Below are positions 36,193 to 46,542 of a stretch of 64,000 nucleotides of DNA, one piece after another (positions within the stretch are counted from its first letter, which is position 1; the number at the start of each line of letters is the position of its first letter). The position numbers were made by a program, and so were the translations under genes. The notes under the pieces were generated by a model that saw only the letters and a list, made by a program, of their open reading frames with translations, was not told where the DNA came from and made no database searches. Origin of the DNA: an uncultured Saprospiraceae bacterium (GTDB lineage Bacteria > Bacteroidota > Bacteroidia > Chitinophagales > Saprospiraceae); NCBI GenBank assembly GCA_937926205.1, contig CALEYL010000062.1, positions 79,250 to 143,249 on the forward strand, given 5' to 3'.

Positions 36193-38088
36193 ATGCTTAT
36201 CAGACGCTTTTCTATCCTTTGTGTTGCTTTGGCCTTTGGATCATTTTGCAAGGCTCAACCGATTATGACTGTTCCAAAGGTATATTCCAACATCAATATT
36301 GAAAATGGGAAGGTCTATCTGGAATACGAAGGACAAAAAGTGTTTTCGGACGAACAATCCCCAAAATATACCCTGGAGAAACTAATCGGCAACCCTGTCG
36401 GCACAGAAACAGGGATTGAATTCAACTTTGACTTAGACCTAAACGGGAAACTGTATTATGGCTTTATCCCATACGGCGATACCGACTATCCCCATCCTGT
36501 TTATTTTCGCGCTCCTGTTAACATCCGGGATGGGAAAGCGTTTTTTTCCATCAAATCCATGGCGGGCACTTATGATATGGTTGGTTGGGAACGCCAGGAA
36601 CAGGGAACACTGGGCTATCGGGTTGTAGACCAGGCCGGACAAATCCTCTACGATGGCATTGTCAGTTTCAAAGGCAAGGGGCCATTTGAAGTCATTCCAA
36701 CCATCATCGAGGGGCCGTTTGTCAACCTCCTTACCTCGGACGGTGCAACCTTTTCGTTTACCACCAACCTGCCGGTTCAGGCTTCTCTAACCGTCGGAGG
36801 GAAAACTTTTTCTGATTCCGCACCTGTGAAAAACCACGAAATCACAGTTTCCGGCCTGGCTGCGGCGACGACCTACCCTTATACCGTGCGTTACGGCAAG
36901 CTGGAATTAAATTTTTCATTCCAAACAGCGCCAAAACCCGGTTCTTCCAAGGCTTTTACATTTTCTTATGCCAGCGATTCGCGTGCCGGACAGGGCGGTG
37001 GCGAAAGAAATGTCTGGGGTTCGAACAATTACATCATGAAAAAAATCCTGGCACTGGGTCGATTGAAGAATGCTGCTTTCATGCAATTTACCGGCGACCT
37101 GATCAATGGTTACCTTGTAAATCCCGCCAATATGCATTTGCAATACGCCAACTGGAAGCGGGCCATTCAACCCTTTGCGCATTATTCGCCTGTTATTGCC
37201 GCCATGGGCAACCACGAGGCGCTCATGCGAAAATTCATGTATAAATCACCCAATGGCCGGGATTCTATTTCGTTCCAGATCAACCGTTTCCCTTTTGAAA
37301 CAGAATCTGCGGAAGCCATATTTGCTGAAAATTTTGTCAACCCCCGAAATGGCCCCGGGAGCGAAGACGGCGCTTCCTACGACCCTGATCCAAACAGCCC
37401 CGATTTCCCTTCTTACGACGAAAATGTTTTCTATTACACCTACGGCAATGTTGCCGTCATCGTCATGAACTCCGACTATCTGTACGCGCCCACTACCCGA
37501 CGCATTCCCTACACGGGCGGCGGTGTACACGGATACATCATGGATCAGCAACTCAAATGGCTGGAACAAACTGTAGCATTGCTGGAAAAGGACAAAAACA
37601 TTGACCACATTTTCACTACCCAGCATACCCCCTGCTTCCCGAATGGGGGGCACGTCGGCGATGACATGTGGTACGGCGGCGACAATACGCCCCGACCCTG
37701 GATTGCCGGAAAGCCCCTCGACAAAGGCATCATCGAACGTCGCGATCAGATTCTGGACATTCTCGTGAATAAAAGCACCAAAGTAAGGGCCATCCTTACC
37801 GGCGACGAGCACAATTACAACCGCCTTCGCCTGACACCGGAGACCATTATTTATCCTGAAAATTACGACAACCCCAGAATCCGTTTATCCCGCACCATTT
37901 ATCAGGTCAATAACGGAGCCGCCGGCGCCCCCTACTATGCTCAGGAAATAACGCCATGGAGTCCATTTGTAGCCGGTTTTACCACACAAAATGCTTTGGT
38001 GTTTTTTCATGTGAAGAAAAAACGCATCGAGGTAGAAGTTGTCAATCCGGATACACTGGAAGAAGTTGATCGTTTTCGTTTGAATTAG
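36193..38088 (+). CDS. Exported metallophosphoesterase, purple-acid-phosphatase-like
   Basis: The 631-residue protein has a signal peptide (MLIRRFSILCVALAFGSFCKAQ). A fibronectin/Ig-like N-terminal domain covers about residues 170-250 (SFTTNLPVQASLTVGGKTFS). The calcineurin-like phosphoesterase domain then follows with metal-binding blocks FSYASDSRAG, FTGDLING, AMGNHEA, TTQHTPCF and LTGDEHNYNR. This is the order seen in purple acid phosphatases and related enzymes. The first block reads D-S-R where D-x-H is usual. It probably hydrolyses phosphoesters in the periplasm or outside. No sorting domain is present. Confidence 0.85.
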   Translation: MLIRRFSILCVALAFGSFCKAQPIMTVPKVYSNINIENGKVYLEYEGQKVFSDEQSPKYTLEKLIGNPVGTETGIEFNFDLDLNGKLYYGFIPYGDTDYPHPVYFRAPVNIRDGKAFFSIKSMAGTYDMVGWERQEQGTLGYRVVDQAGQILYDGIVSFKGKGPFEVIPTIIEGPFVNLLTSDGATFSFTTNLPVQASLTVGGKTFSDSAPVKNHEITVSGLAAATTYPYTVRYGKLELNFSFQTAPKPGSSKAFTFSYASDSRAGQGGGERNVWGSNNYIMKKILALGRLKNAAFMQFTGDLINGYLVNPANMHLQYANWKRAIQPFAHYSPVIAAMGNHEALMRKFMYKSPNGRDSISFQINRFPFETESAEAIFAENFVNPRNGPGSEDGASYDPDPNSPDFPSYDENVFYYTYGNVAVIVMNSDYLYAPTTRRIPYTGGGVHGYIMDQQLKWLEQTVALLEKDKNIDHIFTTQHTPCFPNGGHVGDDMWYGGDNTPRPWIAGKPLDKGIIERRDQILDILVNKSTKVRAILTGDEHNYNRLRLTPETIIYPENYDNPRIRLSRTIYQVNNGAAGAPYYAQEITPWSPFVAGFTTQNALVFFHVKKKRIEVEVVNPDTLEEVDRFRLN

Positions 38089-38558
38089 GATAATCTGACC
38101 GAACTTGATTTGCCAACATTAGCAATTTTCCGTTTTTTTTACTTTTTCTAATAATAGCCCCCCGGGATTTAATACAAATCAAAAATTGTGCAATTATCCC
38201 GACATAGAAAATATTTTTCTCAAAAGCAGCGATGGTTCATATATTTGTATCTTCGCTTTTGGTAACCCACTCCAGAAAACAAACAAAACATCTATTCCTC
38301 CGGGGAAAAACATTCAAAAAAAGAAGCTTTTCCCTAAATTGAAGTAAATCGGCGCATTGCCGGAATGTACAATTCATCCCTGTTGCCGGTGTTTCCAATT
38401 GCGAAATGTCCGGCGCTTTTAACCCCTTTAACTGTTCATTTTCAACACAATCTACTTAACTACACTTCGAGCATCATAGAAGTGAGGGCTTTGTATTTTC
38501 GGAAACGTAAAATAGTAGAGGAAACTATATTTATTCATTCATGTAATCATGTTTGCTC
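38089..38558. other. 470-bp intergenic region with long leader
   Basis: The stretch between the phosphoesterase and the giant repeat gene is AT-rich. It holds the promoter element at 38240-38247 and a leader of about 300 nt before ATG 38559. A small open frame (38365-38562) within it has no recognisable product and no supporting signal. No riboswitch fold was recognised. Confidence 0.4.
38240..38247 (+). promoter_or_regulatory. -7 element for the giant repeat-protein gene
   Basis: TATATTTG matches TAnnTTTG. It would start transcription near 38254 and give an unusually long leader of about 305 nt. The -33 box is not clear. Confidence 0.5.
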
Positions 38559-41500
38559 ATGAAGCAATTGCTACTTTCAATCACCCTGCTCTTTGGGCTG
38601 GTAATCCCACTATTTTCACAAGAACCACCAGACCAGTGTCCTGGTGGACAGCTTGTACTTGCCAGTACCTGCCAGGATGCCTGCGTACTCTGTGACATCG
38701 ACGGATTAGTAGGGATTAATGACCTTGACGACCTTGGCATGGCGCCTCCCGGGTTTTGCGCCCCCCAGTTGCACAATACGCAATGGGTAGGATTTGTCGC
38801 AGGTACCTCCAGCATCCAGATCCAGATTACGCCTTTTGACTGCGCCACCAACAACGGTTTGCAGATTGGTATTTACAACACACTGGATTGTACTTCCTTT
38901 AGCCTGGTTTCAGAATGCTATCCGGATATCGACCCTAACGTTGTTTCCGTTTACAACATGAACAACCTTATCGTGGGCGGCATTTATTTCATCGTCATAG
39001 ACGGTAGCAATGACGACGTCTGTCAGTTCAGCGTAGATGTTACGCAAGGCTCAACAGTGGCGCCTGCTGTCACGCAGCAGTCGACTTTTCCGCAGCCACC
39101 TGGTTCTCCTTTTTGCGTGGGCGAATACGTCACAGTCAGTGCCACAACGTCTCAGTTTGCCAGTATTTATACCTGGACTTTAAACGGCGTGGAGGTGGCT
39201 TATACGCCGAATGCAAGTTTCCAGATTCCTCCCGGCACCCCTTCAGGAACGGCGCAAGTGTGTGTTACACCTTCCAATCCTTGTAGTGAAGGCCCTCAAT
39301 TTTGCAGAAACATCACCATTTCGCCGCCGGATATGTTCACGGCTTCAGCAACAATTTGTTCCGGACAAACCTATACTTTTCAGGGACAGACTTTTTTCAA
39401 TCCCGGGGTTTACACGGTAAACGCAACGGGGGCGGATGGTTGTCTGGACGTCTACACCTTTACGCTGAATGTACTCGATCCGCAGTATGTCACAGTGAGT
39501 CCTTCGATTTGTGAAGGCCAGGTTTATTGGGTAGGCGCTCCCGGAAGCCCCGGAAGCCAGGCACTTTTTACAGGCGGCGTTTACACCGTTACCCTGCCCA
39601 CAGTAAACGGAGGCTGCGATAGCATCGTTACGGTAAACCTGACGGTGAATCCTAACCTATTCCAACTGGTTCAGGAAAATATATGCCAGGGCGAATCTGT
39701 GACGGTTGCCGGCATGACTTTCAATTCGACCGGGGTTTATACCATCAACCAGCCAACGCCTCAGGGTTGTAACAGCCAGACGGTCCTCAACCTGACCGTT
39801 TATCCTGTTCCTGCACCGGTCAGCCTCGCGCCGGTCATCTGTGATGGCGATGATTATATTGTGGATGGTACTATTATTCTAAGTTCGTCGGGCTTTTATC
39901 AATTTACACTGGAAAGCATAGGGGGGTGTGACAGCGTTGTCAACATCAGCCTAACGGAACTACCGCCTATCGTCACGAACCTCTCACGAACCATTTGTGC
40001 CGGACAAAGCTTTACCATCGGGAACGGGCCACCCAGAACCACGACAGGTATGTACACGCAGGTGCTTACTTCGCTGGTAACCGGATGTGACAGTACAGTG
40101 AACCTGAACCTGACCGTACTCCCGGCCATTACCAGAACGATAAATGCCACCATTTGCCAGGGCGAAAGTTACACGATGGGCGGGCAACAATTTACCACTC
40201 AGGGAACGCATGTCCGGGTTTTGAGTTCTCTGGTGTCTCCCTTTTGCGACAGTACCGTGACGCTGAACCTGACGGTCCTGCCCAATCGGTTTACCACTTT
40301 AAATGAAACCATTTGTGACGGCGAAACCTATACAGTTGGCAGTTCTACTTATGATGCAAGCGGCACTTATCGCGACACCCTCGTGGCGGCTAATGGCTGC
40401 GACAGCATCATCACGCTGAACCTGACAGAACTGTCGCCAATCACGGGCACTCAGGACGCTACCATTTGCGACGGAGAAACGTATACCCTTGGAAGCAGTA
40501 GCTTTGATACAGACGGGATCTATCAGGTTACGCTGACCTCGTCAGGGGGCTGCGACAGTGTGGTTACCTTAAACCTGACCGTGCTGGATATTCCGCAGAC
40601 GACCTTCAACGAGAGCATCTGCGAGGGGGAAACGTTCACGTTTAACGGCAATCCATATACCATGAGCGGCGCCTATGTTGAAACGTTTATGGCTACATCA
40701 GGCTGCGATAGTGTCGTTACCCTGAACCTGGACGTCATTCAACCCAAACTGAGGTTGCTCAACATCGGTATTTGCACCGGCCAGACTTACAGCGTAGGCA
40801 ACAGCACCTACGATTCTCCCGGCACCTATATAGATACGCTGGTAGCCGCTTCCGGTTGCGACAGTATTGTCACGCTGAACCTGACGGTAGCTAATATCCT
40901 GGAAGGTTTTGGTGTAGAGGAAATTTGTGAAGGTGAAGTTTTCAGCGTTGGCGGCATGAATTTCAGCACAACAGGAATGTATGACATCCCTTCTGTTACC
41001 CCTTCAGGTTGCGACAGTATTTATCATTTAAACCTGACCGTTCACCCCCTCCCTGTCACCAATCTTGTAGAAACCATCTGCGATGATGCAACCTACACCG
41101 TTGGTACATCTACGTACAATACCACCGGGGTTTATCAAAACACGTTGACTTCACTGGTCACGGGTTGCGACAGTATTGTGAATCTGAACCTGACAGTACT
41201 GAATACACCGGATGTAACGCTGGATATTGCCATCTGCGACGGGGAAAGCTATACGGTGGGCTCTACAGCGTACAATGTCGCTGGTAATTATCAGCAGACA
41301 TTTACTGCTGCCAATGGCTGTGACAGTACCGTTACGCTGAACCTCACCATTCTGAACGTTCCGGTAACAGACCTGGTCGAAAATATCTGCGACGGGGAAA
41401 CCTATACCGTGGGTACATCGAATTACACCACTACCGGGGTTTATCAGGATGTGCTGGTGGCAGCAAATGGTTGTGACAGCATCGTCAACCTGGATCTCAC

Positions 41501-44500
41501 CGTATTGGATGTTCCGCAAACAACCCTCACAGAGTTGATCTGCGCCGGAGAAATGTTCCCTGTAGGTAATTCCAGCTATTCTGCCAGCGGGGTCTATCAG
41601 GATATTCTGGTGGCGGCCAATGGCTGCGACAGCATTGTGACGCTCAACCTGACCGTTGCACCGATTAAGGTGACCAATATTGTTACCAGCATTTGTGACG
41701 GCTCAACCTACGAAGTCGGTAACTCCAGTTATTCGGTAACCGGGATGTACAGCGATACGCTGACTTCAGCCGTTGGTTGCGACAGTATCGTAAACCTGAA
41801 CCTGACCATTACTTCGTTCTACCAGATCAACCTCGTTGAAAGCATTTGTGAGGGTGAAACCTTTACAGTAGGGACATCCGTCTACGACCAGACCGGCATG
41901 TATACGAATATGTTTGTGGCGCAGGACGGTTGCGACAGCTTCATCAACCTGAATCTGACCGTCTTGCCGATATCCATAACAGATCTGGCAGAAACGATTT
42001 GCGACGGTGAAACGTATTCAGTAGGCAATTCTGATTATACCGTTTCGGGTAGTTATCAGGACATTCTGGTGGCAGCCAATGGCTGCGACAGTATTGTGAA
42101 CCTCGTTCTGACGGTCAATCCGGTTTTCGAGACGAACCTGACTGAATTCATCTGTGATGGAGAAAGTTATGCTGTCGGAAATTCCAGTTATACCACAACG
42201 GGGGTTTATCAGGATGTGATCCCTGCTTCGAATGGGTGCGACAGTACCGTAAATCTCAACCTGACTGTCTACCCGATTCCGGTAACCAACCTCACGGAGG
42301 TTGTCTGTTTCGGAGATACCTATTCGGTAGGCAGCTCTACTTATACTGCCAGTGGCACCTATCAGGATGTGCTGACTGCTGCAACGGGTTGTGACAGTAT
42401 TGTGAACCTGAACCTGACCGTACGCAGTCTGATTGAAACCAACCTGACCCAAACCGTTTGCTTTGGCGATTCTTACAGCGTTGGTAATTCCACGTACACA
42501 TCCAGCGGCACCTTCCAGGATGTGTTGACAGCAAGTAATGGTTGCGACAGTATTGTGAATCTGAACCTGACAGTGCGCAACCTGATTGAAACCAACCTGA
42601 CGCAAACCATTTGTGAAGGGGAGTCATGGCCAGTGGGTACTTCTAATTACACCACAACCGGTATCTATCAGAATACGCTGACTTCCATACTGACAGGTTG
42701 TGATAGTATTGTGAATTTAGATTTGACGGTAGTTCCCACGCAGTTTACAACCCTCACTGAGGCAATCTGCGACGGGGAGTCCTTCGCTGTAGGCACTTCC
42801 AATTATACCACAAGCGGGGTTTATCAGAATACCCTGACGGCTTCAACGGGTTGCGACAGCATCGTAACACTGAACCTGACCGTTCATCCGATTCCTCAGA
42901 CCAATCTGGTAGAATCCGTTTGCGACGGCGAGTCTTATTCCGTTGGAACATCAACTTATACCGTTAGTGGTAATTATCAGGATGTGCTGACGTCTACAGT
43001 AACCGGCTGCGATAGTATTGTCCGGCTGAACCTTACGGTAATTCCGATTCCCGTCACCAACCTTACCCAGGAAATATGCGACGGCGAAAGTTTCCAGGTT
43101 GGCAGTTCTTCCTACAATTCAAGCGGACAATATCAGGACCTGCTTGTAGCTGCGTCGGGTTGTGACAGTGTTGTAAACCTCAACCTTACCGTGAACAGCG
43201 TCTATGCTCTGACACTAACGGAATTGATTTGCGACGATGAGACGTTTACGGTGGGGAATACCAGTTTCAACACTACGGGGACATTCGTGGTGCCACTCCA
43301 GTCAGTATCGGGCTGCGACAGCATCGTGACACTCGTACTGACGACACACCCGTGCCAGTTGTCATTCAATACGCAGGGAACTGCAGCTCGCTGTAATGGC
43401 AACTCAGACGGTTCTTACCGTTTTGCCGTAACGGTGGGCACAGCGCCTTATACCTACAGCTGGCAGGGATTGGGCAATCCGCTGACCGGATCAGGAAACA
43501 TTGCGGCCAATAACACCAATGCACAGATCAACAACCTGCCTGCAGGTAATTACCGCATCACGGTGACAGACAGCTACGGTATAGTTGGCACCATTAATTT
43601 CAACATCAGCCAGCCTCCGGTATTAAACGCTTCTATTGCGCTTTCTAACCACGAAGGTTTCAACATCAGTTGTGCGGGCGGTAATGATGGAATGGCGACA
43701 GCTTCGGCCACGGGCGGTACTGCACCCTATGTATACGCATGGAGTACCGGCGTAAATGGCTTAAGCATCGAAGACCTGAGCGCCAACACTTACACTGTTA
43801 CCGTTACCGACCAAAACGGTTGTACAACAACGCAGCAGGCTTCTCTCACAGAACCTCAGTCCCTGAGCGTGGAGGTGGAAGTAACGGATCCGCTTTGTTA
43901 CGGCGACCGTGAAGGGTTCATCAATATCCCTACCGTTTCCGGAGGGGTAGGACCGTTTGTATATGCCCTGAACAATGGACCATTTACGGTAAGCCCTGTA
44001 TTTGGAAATCTCGGCATCGGGGATTATGAAATCCATGTGCAGGACGCCAATGGTTGTGAAACATCTATTACGGCAACTGTTGAGCAGCCTCAGGAGCTGA
44101 TTGTGGATCTCGGTCCGGACATTCAGATCAGCCTGGGCGACAGCATTCGCCTTCCGGCGCAGACTTCGTATCCGGTCACTTCTTACCGTTGGAAAAATGA
44201 CCCGGCATTGTCCTGCACCGATTGCTTCGACCCTATGGTCAGGCCTTTCGAAACTGCTGCTTTTTCGGTTGTTGTAACGGACGAAAACGGCTGTACGGAT
44301 AGCGATGCCATTACGGTTTTTGTCGCCAAGAACCGCGATGTCTTTATTCCCAATGTATTTTCACCGAACGATGACGGCTTTAACGACATCCTGTACATCC
44401 AGGCAGGGCCGGAAGTAGCCAGCATCAAATCCTTCAAAGTATTCAACCGCTGGGGTGAAGCGATTATAGAGCTGGGAGATTTCCAGCCCAATGATCCTGC

Positions 44501-44627
44501 TTACGGTTGGGACGGCAGACACCGTGGCCAACTCATGAACGCGGCTGTATTTGTCTATTTTGCAGAGGTGGAGTTCATTGACGGTGAAGTAAAACTCTTC
44601 AAAGGCGATGTCGTGTTGATGCGTTAA
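38559..44627 (+). CDS. Giant T9SS type B surface protein with 26 two-cysteine repeats and SprB repeats
   Basis: The start is ATG 38559 (MKQLLLSITLLFGLVIPLFSQ), not the TTG six bases upstream. The 2,022-residue protein has an N-terminal beta-sandwich of about 250 residues, then 26 tandem repeats of 48-55 residues. The consensus is ICDGETYTVGxSxY, TTGxYQDxL and GCDSIVNLNLTV, with two cysteines per unit. Three SprB-type units follow (CNGNSDGSYRFAVTVG; CAGGNDGMATASATGG; CYGDREGFINIPTVSG). The last ~100 residues are the type B (CHU_C) sorting domain (VFIPNVFSPNDDGFND; FKVFNRWGE; GWDGRHRGQ). It is probably a long adhesin rod; SprB itself is a gliding adhesin. It is followed by a strong terminator. 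Confidence 0.93.
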   Translation: MKQLLLSITLLFGLVIPLFSQEPPDQCPGGQLVLASTCQDACVLCDIDGLVGINDLDDLGMAPPGFCAPQLHNTQWVGFVAGTSSIQIQITPFDCATNNGLQIGIYNTLDCTSFSLVSECYPDIDPNVVSVYNMNNLIVGGIYFIVIDGSNDDVCQFSVDVTQGSTVAPAVTQQSTFPQPPGSPFCVGEYVTVSATTSQFASIYTWTLNGVEVAYTPNASFQIPPGTPSGTAQVCVTPSNPCSEGPQFCRNITISPPDMFTASATICSGQTYTFQGQTFFNPGVYTVNATGADGCLDVYTFTLNVLDPQYVTVSPSICEGQVYWVGAPGSPGSQALFTGGVYTVTLPTVNGGCDSIVTVNLTVNPNLFQLVQENICQGESVTVAGMTFNSTGVYTINQPTPQGCNSQTVLNLTVYPVPAPVSLAPVICDGDDYIVDGTIILSSSGFYQFTLESIGGCDSVVNISLTELPPIVTNLSRTICAGQSFTIGNGPPRTTTGMYTQVLTSLVTGCDSTVNLNLTVLPAITRTINATICQGESYTMGGQQFTTQGTHVRVLSSLVSPFCDSTVTLNLTVLPNRFTTLNETICDGETYTVGSSTYDASGTYRDTLVAANGCDSIITLNLTELSPITGTQDATICDGETYTLGSSSFDTDGIYQVTLTSSGGCDSVVTLNLTVLDIPQTTFNESICEGETFTFNGNPYTMSGAYVETFMATSGCDSVVTLNLDVIQPKLRLLNIGICTGQTYSVGNSTYDSPGTYIDTLVAASGCDSIVTLNLTVANILEGFGVEEICEGEVFSVGGMNFSTTGMYDIPSVTPSGCDSIYHLNLTVHPLPVTNLVETICDDATYTVGTSTYNTTGVYQNTLTSLVTGCDSIVNLNLTVLNTPDVTLDIAICDGESYTVGSTAYNVAGNYQQTFTAANGCDSTVTLNLTILNVPVTDLVENICDGETYTVGTSNYTTTGVYQDVLVAANGCDSIVNLDLTVLDVPQTTLTELICAGEMFPVGNSSYSASGVYQDILVAANGCDSIVTLNLTVAPIKVTNIVTSICDGSTYEVGNSSYSVTGMYSDTLTSAVGCDSIVNLNLTITSFYQINLVESICEGETFTVGTSVYDQTGMYTNMFVAQDGCDSFINLNLTVLPISITDLAETICDGETYSVGNSDYTVSGSYQDILVAANGCDSIVNLVLTVNPVFETNLTEFICDGESYAVGNSSYTTTGVYQDVIPASNGCDSTVNLNLTVYPIPVTNLTEVVCFGDTYSVGSSTYTASGTYQDVLTAATGCDSIVNLNLTVRSLIETNLTQTVCFGDSYSVGNSTYTSSGTFQDVLTASNGCDSIVNLNLTVRNLIETNLTQTICEGESWPVGTSNYTTTGIYQNTLTSILTGCDSIVNLDLTVVPTQFTTLTEAICDGESFAVGTSNYTTSGVYQNTLTASTGCDSIVTLNLTVHPIPQTNLVESVCDGESYSVGTSTYTVSGNYQDVLTSTVTGCDSIVRLNLTVIPIPVTNLTQEICDGESFQVGSSSYNSSGQYQDLLVAASGCDSVVNLNLTVNSVYALTLTELICDDETFTVGNTSFNTTGTFVVPLQSVSGCDSIVTLVLTTHPCQLSFNTQGTAARCNGNSDGSYRFAVTVGTAPYTYSWQGLGNPLTGSGNIAANNTNAQINNLPAGNYRITVTDSYGIVGTINFNISQPPVLNASIALSNHEGFNISCAGGNDGMATASATGGTAPYVYAWSTGVNGLSIEDLSANTYTVTVTDQNGCTTTQQASLTEPQSLSVEVEVTDPLCYGDREGFINIPTVSGGVGPFVYALNNGPFTVSPVFGNLGIGDYEIHVQDANGCETSITATVEQPQELIVDLGPDIQISLGDSIRLPAQTSYPVTSYRWKNDPALSCTDCFDPMVRPFETAAFSVVVTDENGCTDSDAITVFVAKNRDVFIPNVFSPNDDGFNDILYIQAGPEVASIKSFKVFNRWGEAIIELGDFQPNDPAYGWDGRHRGQLMNAAVFVYFAEVEFIDGEVKLFKGDVVLMR
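39328..43350 (+). repeat. 26 tandem ~150-bp coding repeats
   Basis: Each unit encodes about 50 residues with cysteines in ICxGE and GCDS positions. Neighbouring units in the second half (41.4-43.2 kb) are closest to one another, for example those ending GCDSIVNLNLTVRS and GCDSIVNLNLTVRN. This suggests recent local duplication or gene conversion. The boundaries are approximate. Confidence 0.9.
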
Positions 44628-44651
44628 GTATTTTCAGACTTACACCATAAG

Positions 44652-44680
44652 AAAAAGGCCTGCAAATTGCAGGCCTTTTT
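44652..44680. terminator. Bidirectional intrinsic terminator
   Basis: AAAAAGGCCTGCA and TGCAGGCCTTTTT form a perfect stem around a 3-nt loop, with T-runs on both strands. It ends both the giant repeat gene (stop 44627) and the convergent oligoendopeptidase gene (stop 44716). Confidence 0.93.
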
Positions 44681-44715
44681 CGTTTATATCTATTAGCAAG
44701 GACTAAAGCCGATGG

Positions 44716-46419
44716 CTAAAACAAAGTATCGTCAACGCCTCCAAGCCAGGATTCCAGATCGTCGATAACCGAAGCAAGACAACCGTCTTCAAAGGGCGAA
44801 TGCAATCCGGCCAACTCTACCAGAGATAAAAAGGACTTGCTACCCCCCGCCTCACAAAGGCGCACATAGTCTGCCCAGGCGTGCTCGTGGTCTTCATTGT
44901 TACGTTTCCAAAACTGGAAGGCGCATATTTGTGCCAGGGTATAATCTATGTAATAAAATGGATAAGCGTAGATATGTGTCTGTTTCTGCCAAAAGGCGCC
45001 CGCGTCCAGATACGGATTGTCTTCGTAATTGCGGTGCGGCAGGTAAGCACGTTCCAGTTCGCGCCAGGCCTGGTGCCGTTGTTCAGGTGTAAAATCCGGA
45101 TTTTCGTATACGATGTGCTGGAATTCATCAACAGCCACACCATAAGGCAAAAAGCAAACCGAGTCGTTGACATGTGCAAACCGGTATTTGTCTGCCTCCT
45201 CTTCAAAAAACAGGTTCATCCAGGGCCAGGTGAAGTATTCCATACTCATGGAGTGAATTTCACAGGCTTCATAGGTTGGCCAGTGGTATTCACCGATGCC
45301 CAGATTCCGGCTGCTGTAAACCTGAAATGCATGGCCTGCTTCGTGGGTAAGCACATAGATATCCTGGCTGCTGCCATTAAAATTCGAAAAGATGTAAGGC
45401 GCCTTGTAAGCGTTGACGTAGGTGCAATAGCCGCCCGTTGCCTTGCCCGCTTTGGCCTCGAGATCCATCAGGTTACACTCGCGCATAAACTGAAAAAAAG
45501 CGTTGGTTTGGGGCGAAAGTTCGGCATACATCGTGGAAGCATGACCGACAATCCAATTGACGTCACCCTTCGGCTTCGGGTTGCCTGATGCAAAGCGAAA
45601 ATCTTCGTCGTAGTGTTTAAGTACATCCAGACCAAGGCGCAGGCGCTGTCGTTCAAAAAGCGAGGTAGCCAGAGGCACGATGTGTTCTCTTATCTGGCGG
45701 CGAAAATTGCTGACCATTTCAGCGTTGTAATCCGTACGCAGCATACGGGCATAGCCCAAAGGTACGAAATTTGGATACCCCAGTTTTTGAGCGATGCGGT
45801 GCCTGGTTTTGACCAGCAGATCAAAAATACGGTCAAATTCAGATGCATTTTCGACAAAAAACTGCCATTTAGCCTGCGAAGCGGCCGCCCGTATGTTCCG
45901 ATCCGGAGAAGTTTCCATCCGTTGGATAGAAGAAAGATTGTAAGTCTCCCCCTGAAAATGAATCTCAGCGCCCGCTTTCAGCTTGATGTATTCGCTGCTC
46001 AGGCGATTTTCCTCCTGAAGGTCTTCAATAATTTCCGGAGCAAACGTTTTCAGACTCAGTTCGGCAATTCGAAAAAGTTGTTGCCCCCACTTAGCCTCCA
46101 GTTCTTTGCGGAAAGGAGAGTCAATTAAAGCCTGGTAAAGGCGGTTGGTAAGCGCTTCTACATGTGGAATCTGCTCGTCAAAAAAAGCATTTTCCGCCTC
46201 ATAAAAAGCATCAAGGGTATTAATTGTGTGCCGGATCTGGCAAATACTTCTCAGAGAGAAAAAAGTTTCTTTCAGTTCATTGAGCTGATCAAAGATGCCG
46301 GATTGCACCTCAAAAGAATTGGCCTGTTGAAATTGGGCTAAAAGATCATTGAACCGCGTAGTCATTGCCTCCAGATCAGGGCGGTTGTATTGGTAGTCTT
46401 CAAATTTTAGCATTGGCAT
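44716..46419 (-). CDS. M3-family oligoendopeptidase (PepF type)
   Basis: The 567-residue cytoplasmic zinc metallopeptidase has the HEAGHAFQVY zinc motif near residue 359, with the third ligand in the downstream YEACEIHSMSMEYF segment. The N-terminal part is the helical domain of the PepF/M3 family. M3 enzymes trim short peptides. Both ATG 46419 and ATG 46413 are possible starts. There is no signal peptide. Length is normal for the family. Confidence 0.92.
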   Translation of the reverse strand: MPMLKFEDYQYNRPDLEAMTTRFNDLLAQFQQANSFEVQSGIFDQLNELKETFFSLRSICQIRHTINTLDAFYEAENAFFDEQIPHVEALTNRLYQALIDSPFRKELEAKWGQQLFRIAELSLKTFAPEIIEDLQEENRLSSEYIKLKAGAEIHFQGETYNLSSIQRMETSPDRNIRAAASQAKWQFFVENASEFDRIFDLLVKTRHRIAQKLGYPNFVPLGYARMLRTDYNAEMVSNFRRQIREHIVPLATSLFERQRLRLGLDVLKHYDEDFRFASGNPKPKGDVNWIVGHASTMYAELSPQTNAFFQFMRECNLMDLEAKAGKATGGYCTYVNAYKAPYIFSNFNGSSQDIYVLTHEAGHAFQVYSSRNLGIGEYHWPTYEACEIHSMSMEYFTWPWMNLFFEEEADKYRFAHVNDSVCFLPYGVAVDEFQHIVYENPDFTPEQRHQAWRELERAYLPHRNYEDNPYLDAGAFWQKQTHIYAYPFYYIDYTLAQICAFQFWKRNNEDHEHAWADYVRLCEAGGSKSFLSLVELAGLHSPFEDGCLASVIDDLESWLGGVDDTLF

Positions 46420-46445
46420 CGTGGGTGATTTTACTTTTCACGCGC

Positions 46446-46453
46446 CAAAAATA
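46446..46453 (-). promoter_or_regulatory. -7 element for the oligoendopeptidase gene
   Basis: On the minus strand TATTTTTG (46453-46446) matches TAnnTTTG and lies 27 bp before the ATG. No clear -33 box was found at the expected distance. Confidence 0.4.
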
Positions 46454-46481
46454 CTGTTTTAAACAAAAAACCGGGTGAAAA

Positions 46482-46522
46482 TTAAAAGGTTCCTGCCCAA
46501 GACCTGAACAGGAACCTTTAAA
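46482..46522 (-). terminator. Intrinsic terminator of the NlpC/P60 gene
   Basis: TTAAAGGTTCCTG and its complement form a 13-bp stem around a loop of about 14 nt, followed on the minus strand by TTTTAATTTT. It lies just downstream of the stop at 46543 and upstream of the oligoendopeptidase promoter. Confidence 0.75.
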
Positions 46523-46542
46523 TGTAATCGAAGCGATTGAAT

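Noticed and set aside
38365..38562. 65-codon frame in the leader of the giant repeat gene
   Set aside because: No conserved sequence or start signal; the end overlaps the true start of the large gene.
39328..43350. Regularly spaced repeats resembling a CRISPR array
   Set aside because: The ~150-bp units are coding, keep one frame over 26 copies and vary throughout; there are no short identical repeats with unique spacers and no cas genes.
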